Source: Rhynchopus sp. YZ270_cl-10
Taxonomy: Eukaryota > Euglenozoa > Diplonemea > Diplonemida > Diplonemidae
Direction of reading: 5' to 3'
Length of the DNA: 64,000 bases
Assembly: GCA_964035575.1 (NCBI GenBank)
Contig: OZ037844.1
Coordinates: 806,001-870,000, forward strand
The translations under genes and the position numbers were made by a program. Below, one piece after another: positions 30,788-41,761 of the stretch; position 1 is the stretch's first letter, and each line of letters starts with the position of its first letter. The notes under the pieces are model-generated. The model searched no databases. It had not been told where the DNA came from and saw only the letters and a list, made by a program, of their open reading frames with translations.

Positions 30788-33361
30788 TCAGGAAAGTTGT
30801 ATTTCCATTGGTGTCACCTCAGACGCGTTTGGATAGAGAAGAACCTGCGCCACACGATGTCCATGTCTACGTGATGCGACGTGCAACGCAGTCTCGCCCC
30901 CATTAGCTGCGTGATGCACATCCACCTCCGGCAAGCCCACAAGATAGCTCATAATCTCGGTGTGTCCAAAATATGATGCAAGCATGAGACACGTGTTTCC
31001 TACGCTGTCTGTGGTGCGAACTTCGGCACCTGCTTTGACCAACAGCTTCACAATTGCTATTTTCCTGCTCTCACAAGCCACGAGCAAAGGCGAACGACCC
31101 AAGCTGTTCTTTGCCTCAAGGTCTGCCCCTGCATCAACGAGCGCCTGCACCACAGCGGGATGTCCTTTCTTCTTGCCTTCCCAGTGCAACGCAGTCATCC
31201 CGTTCTCATCTGCGTGATTCACGTCCACCCCCGGCAAACCCGCAATATAGCGCAGCGTCTCGGTGCGTCCATAATATGACGCTATGTGAAGACATGTGGA
31301 CCCTTCGTTATCTGTAGCACGCACTTCGGCACCTGCTTTGACCAACATCTTCACAACTGCGATGTTCCCGTTCAGGCAAGCCGTGTGCAGAGGCGACCGC
31401 CCTTTGTCATCCGTTACCTCGATGTCTGCCCCTGCATCAATGAGCAGCTCCACCACGTCTGCAAAAACCTTATGTGACGCAATGTACAGTGCAGTGTCAC
31501 CCCCACTACCTCTGTGATTCACGTCCACCTCAGGTAAAGCAACAAGATAACGTACAGTCTCAGTGTGTCCAAAGTTTGCCGCAAGGATAAGACACGTGTC
31601 TCCTTCGTTGTCTGTGACACGCACTCCTGCACCTGCTTTCACCAACACCTTTATAATCGCAAGTTCCCCGTTCTCACTTGCCAAGTGCAGAGCCGAACGC
31701 CCAATGTTGTTCTTGGCCTCGATATCTGCCCCTGCATCAATGAGCACCTGCAATGCATGGGGATTATGTGTACAGACCAAAGCAGTCTTGCCTAGATTAT
31801 TTTTGCGATTCACGTCCACCTCTGGCAAGCCAAGAAGATAGCGCACAGTCTCAGTGTGTCCAAAAGCAGCCGCAAGGATAAGACACGTGTCACCATCCTG
31901 TCCTATGGCACGCACTTCCGCACCTGCTTTGACCAACAGCTTCACAATATCGAGATGACCTGAGCTACTTGCAAACAGCAGAGGTGAACATCCGTCCTCG
32001 TCTTTTGCCTCGATATCTGCCCCTGCATCGATGAGCACCTCCACCACAGCTGCATGCTTATGCTCCACTGCAGCGTGCAACACAGACAAGCAGTCGTCAG
32101 CTTTGTGATTCACATCCACATCCTTCAGGCCAACAAGATAGCGCACAGTCTCGGTACGTCCAAAATATGCCGCAAGTGTAAGACATGTGTCTCCTTCGTT
32201 GTCTGTGGCACGAACTTCCACACCTGCTTTGACCAACATCTTCACAATTGCTAGTGATCCTGAACGACAAGCAAAGTGCAGGGACGAATGCCCCATGTGG
32301 TCCTTTGCCTCGATATCTGCCCCTGCATCGATGAGCACCTCCACCACAGCTGCATGTTTATGCTCTACTGCAGCGTGCAACGCAGAACAGCGCTCGTCAG
32401 CTTTGCGATTCACATCCACATCCTTCAGGCCAACAAGATAGCGCACAGTTTCGGTGTGTCCACGAGCAGCCGTAGAGAAAAGACATGTGTCTCCATTGCG
32501 GCCCTTGACACACACCTTTGCACCTGCTTTGACCAACATCTTCACAACTGCGAGTGATCCTGAACGACAAGCCAAGTGCAGGGACGAACGCCCCATGTGG
32601 TCCTTTGCCTCGATATCTGCCCCTGCATCAATGAGCACCTCCACCACAGCTGCATGCTTATGCTCCACTGCAGCGTGCAACGCAGACAAGCAGTCGTCAA
32701 CTTTGCGATTCACATCCACATCCTTCAGGCTAACAAGATAGCGCACAGTTTCGGTGTGTCCATGAGCAGCCGTTGATAAAAGACACGTGTCTCCTTCGTG
32801 GTCCGTGACACACACACCCGCACCTGCTTTGACCAACATCTTCACAACTGCGAGTGCTCCTGAACGGCAAGCCAACTGTAGGGACGAACGCCCCAGGTCA
32901 TCCTTTGTCTCGATGTCTGCCCCTGCATCAATGAACACCTGACACACTGCAGGGTCCTCCCACATGGCTGGACAGGGTTGGTCTGCTTCTTCCTCCTGCC
33001 CATGTGGGACAAACGCAACGTTGCTGCAGACTGACTTCCAATGCTGCAAGAGGACCTCCGTGCACGCAGTGTGGTCTGCGTGGATGCACTCACTCAGCAG
33101 CATCCCGAAGCCCATCTGCGTTGTCTCAACGTACGGAAGAAGCAGTGCGAGGCATTCATCGTGGTTCCCTCTGCATGCCTCGTGCACAGCATCGAAGGCA
33201 ACCGTTTTGCTGTCTGTGTCTGGTCTGAGCTTCTCAAGTCCCGCCCGCACGGCAGTCGTGTCGCCGTTCCTGGCAGCCTCCACCAAGACCTCGTCTGCAG
33301 AAATCTTTCTTCTCTTTGGTGCCTTCTCGTCAGGTGTGCTGTCTGCGTGTCGCTTCGACAT
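30788..33361 (-). CDS. Ankyrin-repeat protein A4 (7 super-repeats)
   Basis: An 857-residue protein with the shared N-terminal domain (STPDEKAPKRRK), insert QEEEADQ, and about seven ankyrin trimers. Trimers two to four are near-identical at the DNA level with a 300-bp period (for example CCCCATGTGG at 32,290 and 32,590), evidence for recent in-gene amplification. The C-terminus is a simple end after the last ankyrin helix (LLYPNASEVTPMEIQLS), with neither a coiled coil nor the pentapeptide tail. The leader is type I. It probably acts as a protein-binding scaffold, and the basic stretch suggests a nuclear location; both are inferences. Confidence 0.85.
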   Translation of the reverse strand: MSKRHADSTPDEKAPKRRKISADEVLVEAARNGDTTAVRAGLEKLRPDTDSKTVAFDAVHEACRGNHDECLALLLPYVETTQMGFGMLLSECIHADHTACTEVLLQHWKSVCSNVAFVPHGQEEEADQPCPAMWEDPAVCQVFIDAGADIETKDDLGRSSLQLACRSGALAVVKMLVKAGAGVCVTDHEGDTCLLSTAAHGHTETVRYLVSLKDVDVNRKVDDCLSALHAAVEHKHAAVVEVLIDAGADIEAKDHMGRSSLHLACRSGSLAVVKMLVKAGAKVCVKGRNGDTCLFSTAARGHTETVRYLVGLKDVDVNRKADERCSALHAAVEHKHAAVVEVLIDAGADIEAKDHMGHSSLHFACRSGSLAIVKMLVKAGVEVRATDNEGDTCLTLAAYFGRTETVRYLVGLKDVDVNHKADDCLSVLHAAVEHKHAAVVEVLIDAGADIEAKDEDGCSPLLFASSSGHLDIVKLLVKAGAEVRAIGQDGDTCLILAAAFGHTETVRYLLGLPEVDVNRKNNLGKTALVCTHNPHALQVLIDAGADIEAKNNIGRSALHLASENGELAIIKVLVKAGAGVRVTDNEGDTCLILAANFGHTETVRYLVALPEVDVNHRGSGGDTALYIASHKVFADVVELLIDAGADIEVTDDKGRSPLHTACLNGNIAVVKMLVKAGAEVRATDNEGSTCLHIASYYGRTETLRYIAGLPGVDVNHADENGMTALHWEGKKKGHPAVVQALVDAGADLEAKNSLGRSPLLVACESRKIAIVKLLVKAGAEVRTTDSVGNTCLMLASYFGHTEIMSYLVGLPEVDVHHAANGGETALHVASRRHGHRVAQVLLYPNASEVTPMEIQLS

Positions 33362-33698
33362 GGTTTGTGAAGATGTTGATATTCAATGGTGTGTATTTTT
33401 ATGCTGTTTTGGTATGCTTTTTGTGGAGGTTGTGAGGTGGATAGTGGGAACCCTCAGGTAGGTAACCGAGACCTCCTTGGAACAACTCCACGAACGCATC
33501 CCTTTCCACGTTGCGGCAAAGAAATGTGCCCGTTGCAGATTGCCGTAACCTTGGGAAAGGAATGCGCCCACGTGGGCACACCGTAACATCTTCCGTTCGT
33601 GCTGTCCTGAGGGCATGCCACTTGCAAACGCCTTCTCCCCATTTGCAGTGACCCGTCATCCGCACAAATCTAATAATTTTTTCCCTTCCTTTCAACAG
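33362..33698. other. Leader of A4
   Basis: A type I leader (AATATCAACATCTTCACAAA) with the CTCACAACCTCCACAAAAAG module upstream of it. Beyond it is unique sequence without a gene. Confidence 0.45.
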
Positions 33699-34470
33699 AT
33701 TCGTTGTCAATCCGTGAATTATTCAACACAAAAGCAACAAAGGGGAGGGAAACAGTCTTTTTATTGACGTCAATCACAACCTCAACCAGGAAAACGCACA
33801 GTGGTTGAAAATCGGGAAACAAGTGTGTGTGGTGGGGATACATTAGATGGAGAGAAAAGCGAGAAAGAAGTGTAATAATACAAAACACAAATAGGGTTGA
33901 AGTGGGCTTTTGAGGGGTTAAATAGGGTGTGGCAGACATGACCACGGTTTTATGTTTCTTTTCTGTATGCTTTACGCAGGGATTGAAACAGCGTTTCGTG
34001 TTTTTCAACAAAACTCGGTCACAACTCAATGTCGGCTGAAGCCAATGTACTGCAGAAGGTATAGCCACAGTACGCATACCACATCGTTGCCCAGGGTAAG
34101 TGAAAACAACACCGAAACAAAGCCAAGGTCAGCACTGGTCGCTCGCAAACTGACAAGAGTACGTCTTTCTTGTCACACAATAACGCCTTTGATTACCACT
34201 TCACAGATTTCATTCATTTCAATTCAGACGTGAAGGTGGCTGCACGATTACAACAGAAAGCCCTGCCCTGTGAGGCAAAGAGATGAGAGGGAGAACTGAA
34301 CATACAATGTGTAAAGGTTATGACACTGGCCCGTCGCAGAGCCTGAGGACGAGGCTTCTGCTTCCAGTGTGTTAGGGGGTGTCGCTACTCACCTGTCCGA
34401 GGACAGCTGTCCTTATGAGTGCGTGTGGTGTAATGTACATGTGGTGTAGGGGAGGGGAGGGGAAGGTGTG
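33699..34470. repeat. Ankyrin intergenic duplication, copy A
   Basis: Matches 37833-38487 closely over several hundred bases: GGGAGGGAAACAGTCTTTTT, the TGTACTGCAGAAGGTATAGC block and the CCTGAGGACGAGGCTTCTGC block occur in the same order. With the genes that follow, it defines a ~4.1-kb tandem duplication that produced A5 and A6. Copy A has extra sequence near 33,810-33,890. Confidence 0.85.
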
Positions 34471-34985
34471 GGGTGTGGTGTGGTGGGGGTTCAATCGCTT
34501 CCCGCACGGTGACCATGCACCCCAGTAATTTCATGATCGTACTTTCCATGTTTTTGTTCACACTTCGTGGGCGAGGAGGAGATGATGTGGCTCCATTCCT
34601 GGGCCATACCGTTCACCTCACACCGCTCTTTCCCTTTTGGGTTTCTTCACACACGTCTTTGCACCTTCGCACTCAATTGCAGAATCAATGGAAACAGCAT
34701 AATTCAGATAGTAATAGAACGACGTTGTTGCTCTTTCACCACTGATACATACGACCATTTCCCATGCACTCACAAAGGAAATAATACTTCACAATTAAAA
34801 ACTTTCTGATAGACTTCATGAACAATAACCGACGTGTTACCTCAAGACTGCCTCATATCTGAAATATAAAAGTAAACGTCCCACTGTTGTTTGGCAAATA
34901 CTCTTTCTTGAAATAAGCACCTGAGAAACAGACGATAAGTGCTAAACACACAGGAACAACAGTCTCATCCACCTCCGTGCATCTC
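34471..34985. other. 3' flank of A5
   Basis: Contains the ankyrin 3' module at 34,530-34,680 and an AT-rich stretch shared with 38,630-38,770. No gene. Confidence 0.5.
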
Positions 34986-37523
34986 TCACAGTCCTTTGCC
35001 TTCATCTTTGCGTTGTGCCTTTTTCAAACTTTCGATCTCCTCCTTCATCTCCTCCGCAAGCCGCTTACTCTCCTCTGCCATCTTCACGATGTGCTCGCTG
35101 CACTGCCTCACTGTCTCCCTCATCTCAGCACATTCCGCTCTGAGCTCTGCCATGCCGCCTTGTTCCGGCTGCTCCGAGACCGGCGCCGTCTGCTGTGTCG
35201 GCCCCAGCACCCCCTTCTGTGCCTCCAACATCTCCTTCTGCTGGTCCATAACACTCTTCATCATTTCCTGCAGTGCTTTCATTTCCTCCTTCATCGCATT
35301 GCCTTGCTCCAGCGCTGCTTCCAGTGCAGTGTTCCCCAACTTGTCTGTCTGCTTCACGTCCACTTCCGGCAGGTTCATAAGATAGCGCACAGTGTCGGTG
35401 TGCCCTTTAGCAGACGCAATGTCAATATACGTGTCGCCTTCGTTTTGTGCGACACGCACATCCGCACCTGCTTTGACCAACATCTTCACAATTGCCATAT
35501 TCCCGTTCTCGCTAGCCACGTGCAGAGGCGTACGACCCATTTCGTCCTTTGCCTCGATGTCTGCCCCTGCAGCAATGAGCACCTGCACCACATCGACATG
35601 TCCTTCGTCCACCGCACTGTGCAACGCAGTGAAGTCTTTCTCATCTGCAATATTCACATCCACCTCAGGCAAGCCCACAAGATAGCGCACAGTCTCCGTG
35701 CGTCCATTGGCAGCCGTAAGGGAAAGACACGTGTCACCTTTGTTGTCTGTGACACACACATCCGCACCTGCTTTGACCAACACCTTCACAATATCGAGCT
35801 TGCCTCGTTTCCAAGCCCAGAACAGAGGGGAACGTCCCATGTTGTTCTTTGCGTCGATGTCTGCCCCTGCATCAATGAGCACCTGCACCACATCTACATG
35901 TCCTTTGTCCACGGCACTGTGCAACGCAGTGTATCCTTTATCATCTGCAATATTCACATCCACATCCTTCAAGCCCACAAGATAGCGCACAGTCTCCGTA
36001 CGTCCCTTAGCAGACACAATGTGAAGACATGTGCCTCCTGTGTTGTCAGTGGCACATACTTTCGCACCTGCTTTGATCAACAACTTCACTATGCCGAGCT
36101 CGCGTACGCCACTAGCGTAGTGTAGAGGCGAACGTCCCATCTCGTCCTTCACCTCGATGTCTGCCCCTGCATCAATGAGCACCTGCATGAAATCAGGATC
36201 GCTTCCCCAGAAGGATATGGCGTGGAACACCACACTGCAGCCGTCACGCATTTCATTCACATCCACCTGTGGCAAGGCTGCAAGGTAGCGCACCGTCTCA
36301 GTGTGTTTTTTAATCACTGCGAGCTTGAGACAGCCTGCGTCAGCAACTGCGCCTGCTTCGACCAACATCTTCACACGCAAGAGATCGCCACACATGCTCG
36401 CTTTTTCCAGAAGTGAATATCCCCTCTCGTCCTCTACCTCGATGTCTGCCCCTGCATCAACGAGCACCTTCACCACATCTGTACGCTGACGGCGTAGTGC
36501 AGTGAGCAATGCAGAGCGGCGCCCGTTATTGTAGTTCACATCCACCTCCTCCAAGCCCGCAAGGTAGCGCACAGTCTCAGTGTGCTCACTAGTAGACGCA
36601 ACGATAAGACACGTGTCATCTAGATTGTCCGTGGCACGCACACTTGCACCTGCTTCGACCAACATCTTCACAATGTCGAGCTCGCCTAAAGCACTGGCCA
36701 CGTGCAGAGGCGTACGACCCCACTGGCTCTTTGTCTCGATGTATGCCCCTGCATCAATGAGCACCTGCACCACATCTAGGTGTCCTCCGTGCACCGCACT
36801 GTGTAACGCTATGGGGTATTTTCCTTCGCATACGTCCCAATTAGAGCTTTCTTTATTCACATCCACCTGCGGCAAGCCAACAAGATAGCGCACAGTCTCG
36901 GTACGTCCAAAATAGGCCGCAAGCATAAGACACGTGTTACCTTTGTTGTCTGTGGTGCACACTTCCGCACCTGCTTCAACCAACATCTTCACAACTGCGA
37001 GTGCTCCTGATAGACTGCTCATCTTGAGCAGAGGTGAACGTCCCCTCTCATCCTTTACCTCGATGCCTGCCCCTGCATCAATGAGCACCTGACACACTGC
37101 AGGGTCCTCCCACATGGCTGGACAGGGATGAGATGTCTGACCTTCGCAGCCATCCATGTGCCCGTGTGGAACAAACGCAACGTTGCTGCAGACTGACTTC
37201 CAATGCCGCAAGAGGACCTCCGTGCACGCAGTGTGGTCTGCGTGGATGCACTCACTCAGCAGCATCCCGAAACCCATCTGCGTTGTCTCAACATACGGAA
37301 GAAGCAGTGCGAGGCATTCATCGTGGTTCCCTCTGCATGCCTCGTGCACAGCATCGAACGAAACTGTTTTGCTGTCTGTGTCTGGTCTGAGCTTCTCAAG
37401 TCCCTCCAGCACGGCAGTCGTGTCGCCGTTCCTGGCAGCCTCCACCAAGACCTCGTCTGCAGAAAACTTTCTTCTCTTTGGTGCCTTCTTGTCAGGTGTG
37501 CTGTCTGCGTGTCGCTTCGACAT
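34986..37523 (-). CDS. Ankyrin-repeat protein A5 with coiled-coil tail
   Basis: An 845-residue protein with the shared N-terminal domain (STPDKKAPKRRK), insert HMDGCEGQTSH (the longest), and about six ankyrin trimers that are more diverged than in A1-A4. The last ~100 residues form an unrelated segment rich in Glu, Lys, Met and Gln (NAMKEEMKALQEMMKSVMDQ ... EESKRLAEEMKEEIESLKKA), a clear heptad-type coiled coil broken by a Pro/Gln linker (VLGPTQQTAP). The tail suggests dimerisation or assembly. The tail is shared only with A6. The leader is type I. Confidence 0.85.
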   Translation of the reverse strand: MSKRHADSTPDKKAPKRRKFSADEVLVEAARNGDTTAVLEGLEKLRPDTDSKTVSFDAVHEACRGNHDECLALLLPYVETTQMGFGMLLSECIHADHTACTEVLLRHWKSVCSNVAFVPHGHMDGCEGQTSHPCPAMWEDPAVCQVLIDAGAGIEVKDERGRSPLLKMSSLSGALAVVKMLVEAGAEVCTTDNKGNTCLMLAAYFGRTETVRYLVGLPQVDVNKESSNWDVCEGKYPIALHSAVHGGHLDVVQVLIDAGAYIETKSQWGRTPLHVASALGELDIVKMLVEAGASVRATDNLDDTCLIVASTSEHTETVRYLAGLEEVDVNYNNGRRSALLTALRRQRTDVVKVLVDAGADIEVEDERGYSLLEKASMCGDLLRVKMLVEAGAVADAGCLKLAVIKKHTETVRYLAALPQVDVNEMRDGCSVVFHAISFWGSDPDFMQVLIDAGADIEVKDEMGRSPLHYASGVRELGIVKLLIKAGAKVCATDNTGGTCLHIVSAKGRTETVRYLVGLKDVDVNIADDKGYTALHSAVDKGHVDVVQVLIDAGADIDAKNNMGRSPLFWAWKRGKLDIVKVLVKAGADVCVTDNKGDTCLSLTAANGRTETVRYLVGLPEVDVNIADEKDFTALHSAVDEGHVDVVQVLIAAGADIEAKDEMGRTPLHVASENGNMAIVKMLVKAGADVRVAQNEGDTYIDIASAKGHTDTVRYLMNLPEVDVKQTDKLGNTALEAALEQGNAMKEEMKALQEMMKSVMDQQKEMLEAQKGVLGPTQQTAPVSEQPEQGGMAELRAECAEMRETVRQCSEHIVKMAEESKRLAEEMKEEIESLKKAQRKDEGKGL

Positions 37524-37832
37524 GGTTTGTGAAGATGTTGATATTCAATGTTGTGTCTTTTATGCTGTTTCTTTTTGTGGAGGTTGTGACGTGAGTGGTG
37601 AATGTCTGCATACCCAATCGCAAGCACACCACAGGACTGCCGAGAAACAGTATGCAGGTTGCGTGCATAACAAAAGGTTCTCACACAGGCACCGAAAAAA
37701 AATACATGTAGTCGCACACCCCAAAATGTCATTGGTAAACATTTGTGGGCAAATCGCGATAGCACATACAAAACAGTACACCAGCGAGTGTGGCAAGGCA
37801 GAGTTAACCTCCTTGGTCTGACCCCCAAAGAA
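37524..37832. other. Leader of A5, with an empty insertion site
   Basis: A type I leader, then sequence matching the leader of A6. At 37702-37720, TACATGTAGTCGCACACCCC runs uninterrupted. The same sequence upstream of A6 is split by the transposon at 41953-42911, so this is its empty site. Confidence 0.7.
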
Positions 37833-38487
37833 TGAATTATCCAACACAAAAGTAACAAAGGGGAGGGAAACAGTCTTTTTATTGACGTCAATCACAACCT
37901 CAAAGAAGAAAACGCACAGTGGTTGAAAATCAAAAGGGTTGAAGTGGGTTTTTGAGGGGTTAAATAGGGTGTGGCAGACATGACCACGGTTTTATGTTTC
38001 TTTTCTGTATGCTTTACGCAGGGCTTGAAACAGCGTTTCGTGGTTTTCAACAAAACTCGGTCACAACTCAATGTCGGCTGAAGCCAATGTACTGCAGAAG
38101 GTATAGCCACAGTACGCATACCACATCGTTGCCCAAGGGTAAGTGAAAACAACACCGAAACAAAACCAAGGTCTGCACTGGTCCCTCGCAAACTGACAAG
38201 AGCACGTCTTTCTTGTCACACAATAACGCTTTTGATTACCACTTCACAGATTTCACTCATTTCAATTCAGACGTGAAGGTGGCTGCACGATTACAACAGA
38301 AAGCCCTGCCCTGTGAGGCAAAGAGATGAGAGGGAGAACTGAACATACAATGTGTAAAGGTTATGACACTGGCCCGTCGCAGAGCCTGAGGACGAGGCTT
38401 CTGCTTCCAGTGTGCTAGGGGGCACCTGTCCGAGGACAGCTGTCCTTATGAGTGCGTGTGGTGTAATGTACATGCGGTGTAGGGGAG
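37833..38487. repeat. Ankyrin intergenic duplication, copy B
   Basis: Second copy of the module described at 33699-34470, shorter by two internal gaps. Confidence 0.85.
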
Positions 38488-38956
38488 GGGGATGTTTTTG
38501 TTCACACTTCGTGGGCGAGGAGGAGATGATGTGACTCCATTCCTGGGCCATACCGTTCACCTCACACCGCTCTTTCCCTTTTGGGTTTCTTCACACACGT
38601 CTTTGCACCTTCGCACTCAATTGCAGAATCAATGGAAACAGCATAATTCAGATAATAACAGAACGACGTTGTTGCTCTTTCCACTGATACGACCATTTCC
38701 CATGCACTCCACAAAGGAAGGAATAAGATTATTATTTCGCAATTAAAAACTTTCTGATAGACTAATGAACAAAAATCGACGTGTTACCCCAAGACTGAGA
38801 AACAGACGAGAAGTGCTCAGCACACAGGAACAACAGTCAGCAGCTCTGTCACGTTGCTGCACACTACTTTGAGTGGGCAAGGCCCGCAGTCGTGAATAAT
38901 ACGACCCTTCACTTCGTCTGCCATTCCCGCTCTCATCCACCTCCGTGCTCTCACAG
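38488..38956. other. 3' flank of A6
   Basis: Third copy of the ankyrin 3' module (38,491-38,630) followed by AT-rich sequence shared with the flank of A5. No gene. Confidence 0.5.
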
Positions 38957-41761
38957 TCATTTGCCTTCATCTTTGCGGTGTGCCTTTTTCAGACTCTCGT
39001 TCTCCTCCGCAAGTCGCTTACTCTCCTCTGCCAGCTTCACGATGTGCTCGCTGCACTGCCTCACTGTCTCCCTCATCTCAGCACATTCCGCTCTGAGCTC
39101 TGCCATGCCGCCTTGTTCCGGCTGCTCCAAGACCGGCGCCGTCTGCTGTGTCGGCCCCAGCACCCCCTTCTGTGCCTCCAACATCTCCTTCTGCTGGTCC
39201 ATAACACTCTTCATCATTTCCTGCAGTGCTTTCATTTCCTCCTTCATCGCATTGCCCTGCTCCAGCGCTGCTTCCAGTGCAGTGTTCCCCAACCTGTCTG
39301 TCTGCTTCACGTCCACTTCCGGCAGGTTCACAAGATAGCGCACAGTGTCGGTGTGCCCTTTAGCAGACGCAATGTCAATATACGTGTCGCCTTTGTTTTG
39401 TGCGACACGCACATCCGCACCTGCTTTGACCAACATCTTCACAATTGCCTTATTCCCGTTCTCGCTGGCCACGTGCAGAGGCGTACGACCCATGTCGTCC
39501 TTTGCCTCGATGTTTGCCCCTGCATCAATAAGCACCTGCACCACATCGACATGTCCTTTGTCCACCGCACTGTGCAACGCAGTGTAGTCTTCATCATCTG
39601 CAATGTTCACATCCACCTCAGGCAAGCCCACAAGATAGCGCACAGTCTCGGTGTGTCCCTTAGCAGCCGCAATGTTAAGACATGTATTAACTTCGTCGTT
39701 TGCGACACACACTTTCGCACCTGCTCTGACCAACACCTTCACAATGTCGAGCTTGCCTTCTGTACTAGCCGAGAACAGAGGCGTACGACCCATGCCGTCC
39801 TTTGTCATGACGTCTGCCCCTGCATCAATGAGCACCTGCGCCACATCGACACATCCTTTGTACACCGCATGGTACAACGCAGTGTATCCTTTATCATCTG
39901 CCATATTCACATCCACATCCTTCAATCCTGCAAGATAGCGCACAGTCTCACTGTGACCCTGTTGTGCCGCAATGTTAAGACATGTGGCACCTTCGTCGTT
40001 TGTGACACACACATCCGCACCTGCGTTGACCAACACCTTCACAATGCCGAGCTTGCCTCGGTCACTAGCCCTGAACAGAGGCGAGCACCCCTCCTTATCC
40101 TTTGTCTCGATGTCTGCCCCTGCATCAATGAGCGCCTGCATGATTTCAGGATCTTCTTCTGCCCAGAAGTGGGGTAATGCACAGAACACCGCACTGTTGC
40201 CGTCACGCACTTCATCCACGTCCACCTGTGGCAAGCCTGCAAGGTAACGCACCACCTTAGTGTGCCCATTACGCACTGCCATCATAAGACAGGAGTATCT
40301 GCTCTTGTCTGCGTCAGCAACTGCTACGCCTGCCTTGACCAACATCTTCACACGAACGAGATCGCCATACCTGCTCCCACTTTTCAGAAGTGAATATCCT
40401 TCCTCATCCTTTACCTCGGTGTCTGCCCCTGCATCAATGAGCACCTGCACCACATCTGCATGCTTTTTCTGTACTGCGTAGAACAACGCAGTGCGGTTCC
40501 AGTTCCCGTGATTCACGTCCACCTCCGGCAAGCCCACAAGATAGCGCACAGTCTTGATACGTCCCAATCGGGCCGCATGCATAAGACACGTGTCTCCTTT
40601 GTTGTCTGTGGTGCACACTTCCGCACCTGCTTTGACCAACATCTTTACTTTCGCAATTTTCCCGTTCGTGCAAGCCACAAGCAGAGGCGAACGGCCCGTG
40701 TCATCCTTTATTTCGATGTCTGCACCTGCATCAATGAGCACCTGCATCACAGCTGCATGCTTTTCATATACTGCACATAACAACGCTGTGCGGTTCCCGT
40801 TCTTGTGATTCACATCCACCTGCGGCAAGCCCACGAGAAAGCGCACAGTCTCGGTGTGTCCAAAATGCGACGCAAGGGTAAGACATGTGTATCCTCTGTT
40901 ATCTGTGACACACACTCCCGCACCTGCTTTGACCAACAACTTCACAGCATCGAGTGCCCCTTCCCTGCAAGCACGGTGCAGAGGTGAAGATCCCTCCACG
41001 TCCTTTGCCTCGATGTCTGCACCTGCATCAATGAGCACCTCCACCACTTCGGGATAGTTTTCTTGAGCTGCAAAGTGCAACGCAGTGAAGTTGTCATCTT
41101 CTGAGTGATTCACATCCACCCTCCGCAAGCTCGCAAGATAGCGCACAGTCTCGGTACGTCCTAATCGGGCCGCAAGGGTAAGACACGTGTCTCCTGTACT
41201 GTCAGTGGCACGCACTCCCGCACCTGCTTCAACCAACAACTTCACAACTACGAGTGCTCCTGATATACTGCTCGCCCTGTGCAGAGGAGAACGTCCACTC
41301 TCATCCTTTGTCTCGATGTCTGCCCCTGCATCAATGAGCACCTGACTCACTGCAGGGTCCTCCCACATGGCTGGACAGGGTCGGTCTTTCTTGTCCTCCT
41401 GCCCGTGTGGGACAAACGCAACGTTGCTGCAGACTGACTTCCAATGCTGCAAGAGGACCTCCGTGCACGCAGTGTAGTCTGCGTGGACGCACTCACTCAG
41501 CAGCATCCCAAAGCCCATCTGCGTTGTCTCAACATACGGAAGAAGCAGTGCGAGGCATTCATCGTGGTTCCCTCTGCATGCCTCGTGCACAGCATCGAAC
41601 GCAATCTTACTGCTGTCTGTGTGTGAGCTGAGCTTCTCAAGTCCCGCCCGCACGGCAGTCGTGTCGCCGTTCCTGGCAGCCTCCACCAAGACCTCGTCTG
41701 CAGAAAACTTTCTTCTCTTTGGTGCCTTCACTGCAGTGCTGTCTGCGCGTCGCTTCCCCAT
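38957..41761 (-). CDS. Ankyrin-repeat protein A6 with coiled-coil tail
   Basis: A 934-residue protein and the closest relative of A5. It starts MGKRRADSTAVKAPKRRK, uses insert QEDKKDR, and has about seven ankyrin trimers. The C-terminal coiled coil is the same as in A5 but lacks a short segment (EEMKEEIESL becomes EENESL). Individual trimers differ in origin: the first two resemble A3 and the 58-61 kb genes, while later ones align with A5. That points to exchange between arrays. The leader is type I, but the N-terminus lacks the TPDEK motif of the other type I genes. Confidence 0.85.
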   Translation of the reverse strand: MGKRRADSTAVKAPKRRKFSADEVLVEAARNGDTTAVRAGLEKLSSHTDSSKIAFDAVHEACRGNHDECLALLLPYVETTQMGFGMLLSECVHADYTACTEVLLQHWKSVCSNVAFVPHGQEDKKDRPCPAMWEDPAVSQVLIDAGADIETKDESGRSPLHRASSISGALVVVKLLVEAGAGVRATDSTGDTCLTLAARLGRTETVRYLASLRRVDVNHSEDDNFTALHFAAQENYPEVVEVLIDAGADIEAKDVEGSSPLHRACREGALDAVKLLVKAGAGVCVTDNRGYTCLTLASHFGHTETVRFLVGLPQVDVNHKNGNRTALLCAVYEKHAAVMQVLIDAGADIEIKDDTGRSPLLVACTNGKIAKVKMLVKAGAEVCTTDNKGDTCLMHAARLGRIKTVRYLVGLPEVDVNHGNWNRTALFYAVQKKHADVVQVLIDAGADTEVKDEEGYSLLKSGSRYGDLVRVKMLVKAGVAVADADKSRYSCLMMAVRNGHTKVVRYLAGLPQVDVDEVRDGNSAVFCALPHFWAEEDPEIMQALIDAGADIETKDKEGCSPLFRASDRGKLGIVKVLVNAGADVCVTNDEGATCLNIAAQQGHSETVRYLAGLKDVDVNMADDKGYTALYHAVYKGCVDVAQVLIDAGADVMTKDGMGRTPLFSASTEGKLDIVKVLVRAGAKVCVANDEVNTCLNIAAAKGHTETVRYLVGLPEVDVNIADDEDYTALHSAVDKGHVDVVQVLIDAGANIEAKDDMGRTPLHVASENGNKAIVKMLVKAGADVRVAQNKGDTYIDIASAKGHTDTVRYLVNLPEVDVKQTDRLGNTALEAALEQGNAMKEEMKALQEMMKSVMDQQKEMLEAQKGVLGPTQQTAPVLEQPEQGGMAELRAECAEMRETVRQCSEHIVKLAEESKRLAEENESLKKAHRKDEGK

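Noticed and set aside
34977-40177. Long plus-strand His/Leu-rich frames opposite A5 and A6 (382 and 410 codons)
   Set aside because: Antisense shadows of conserved ankyrin and coiled-coil coding sequence; the same shadow recurs opposite every paralog.
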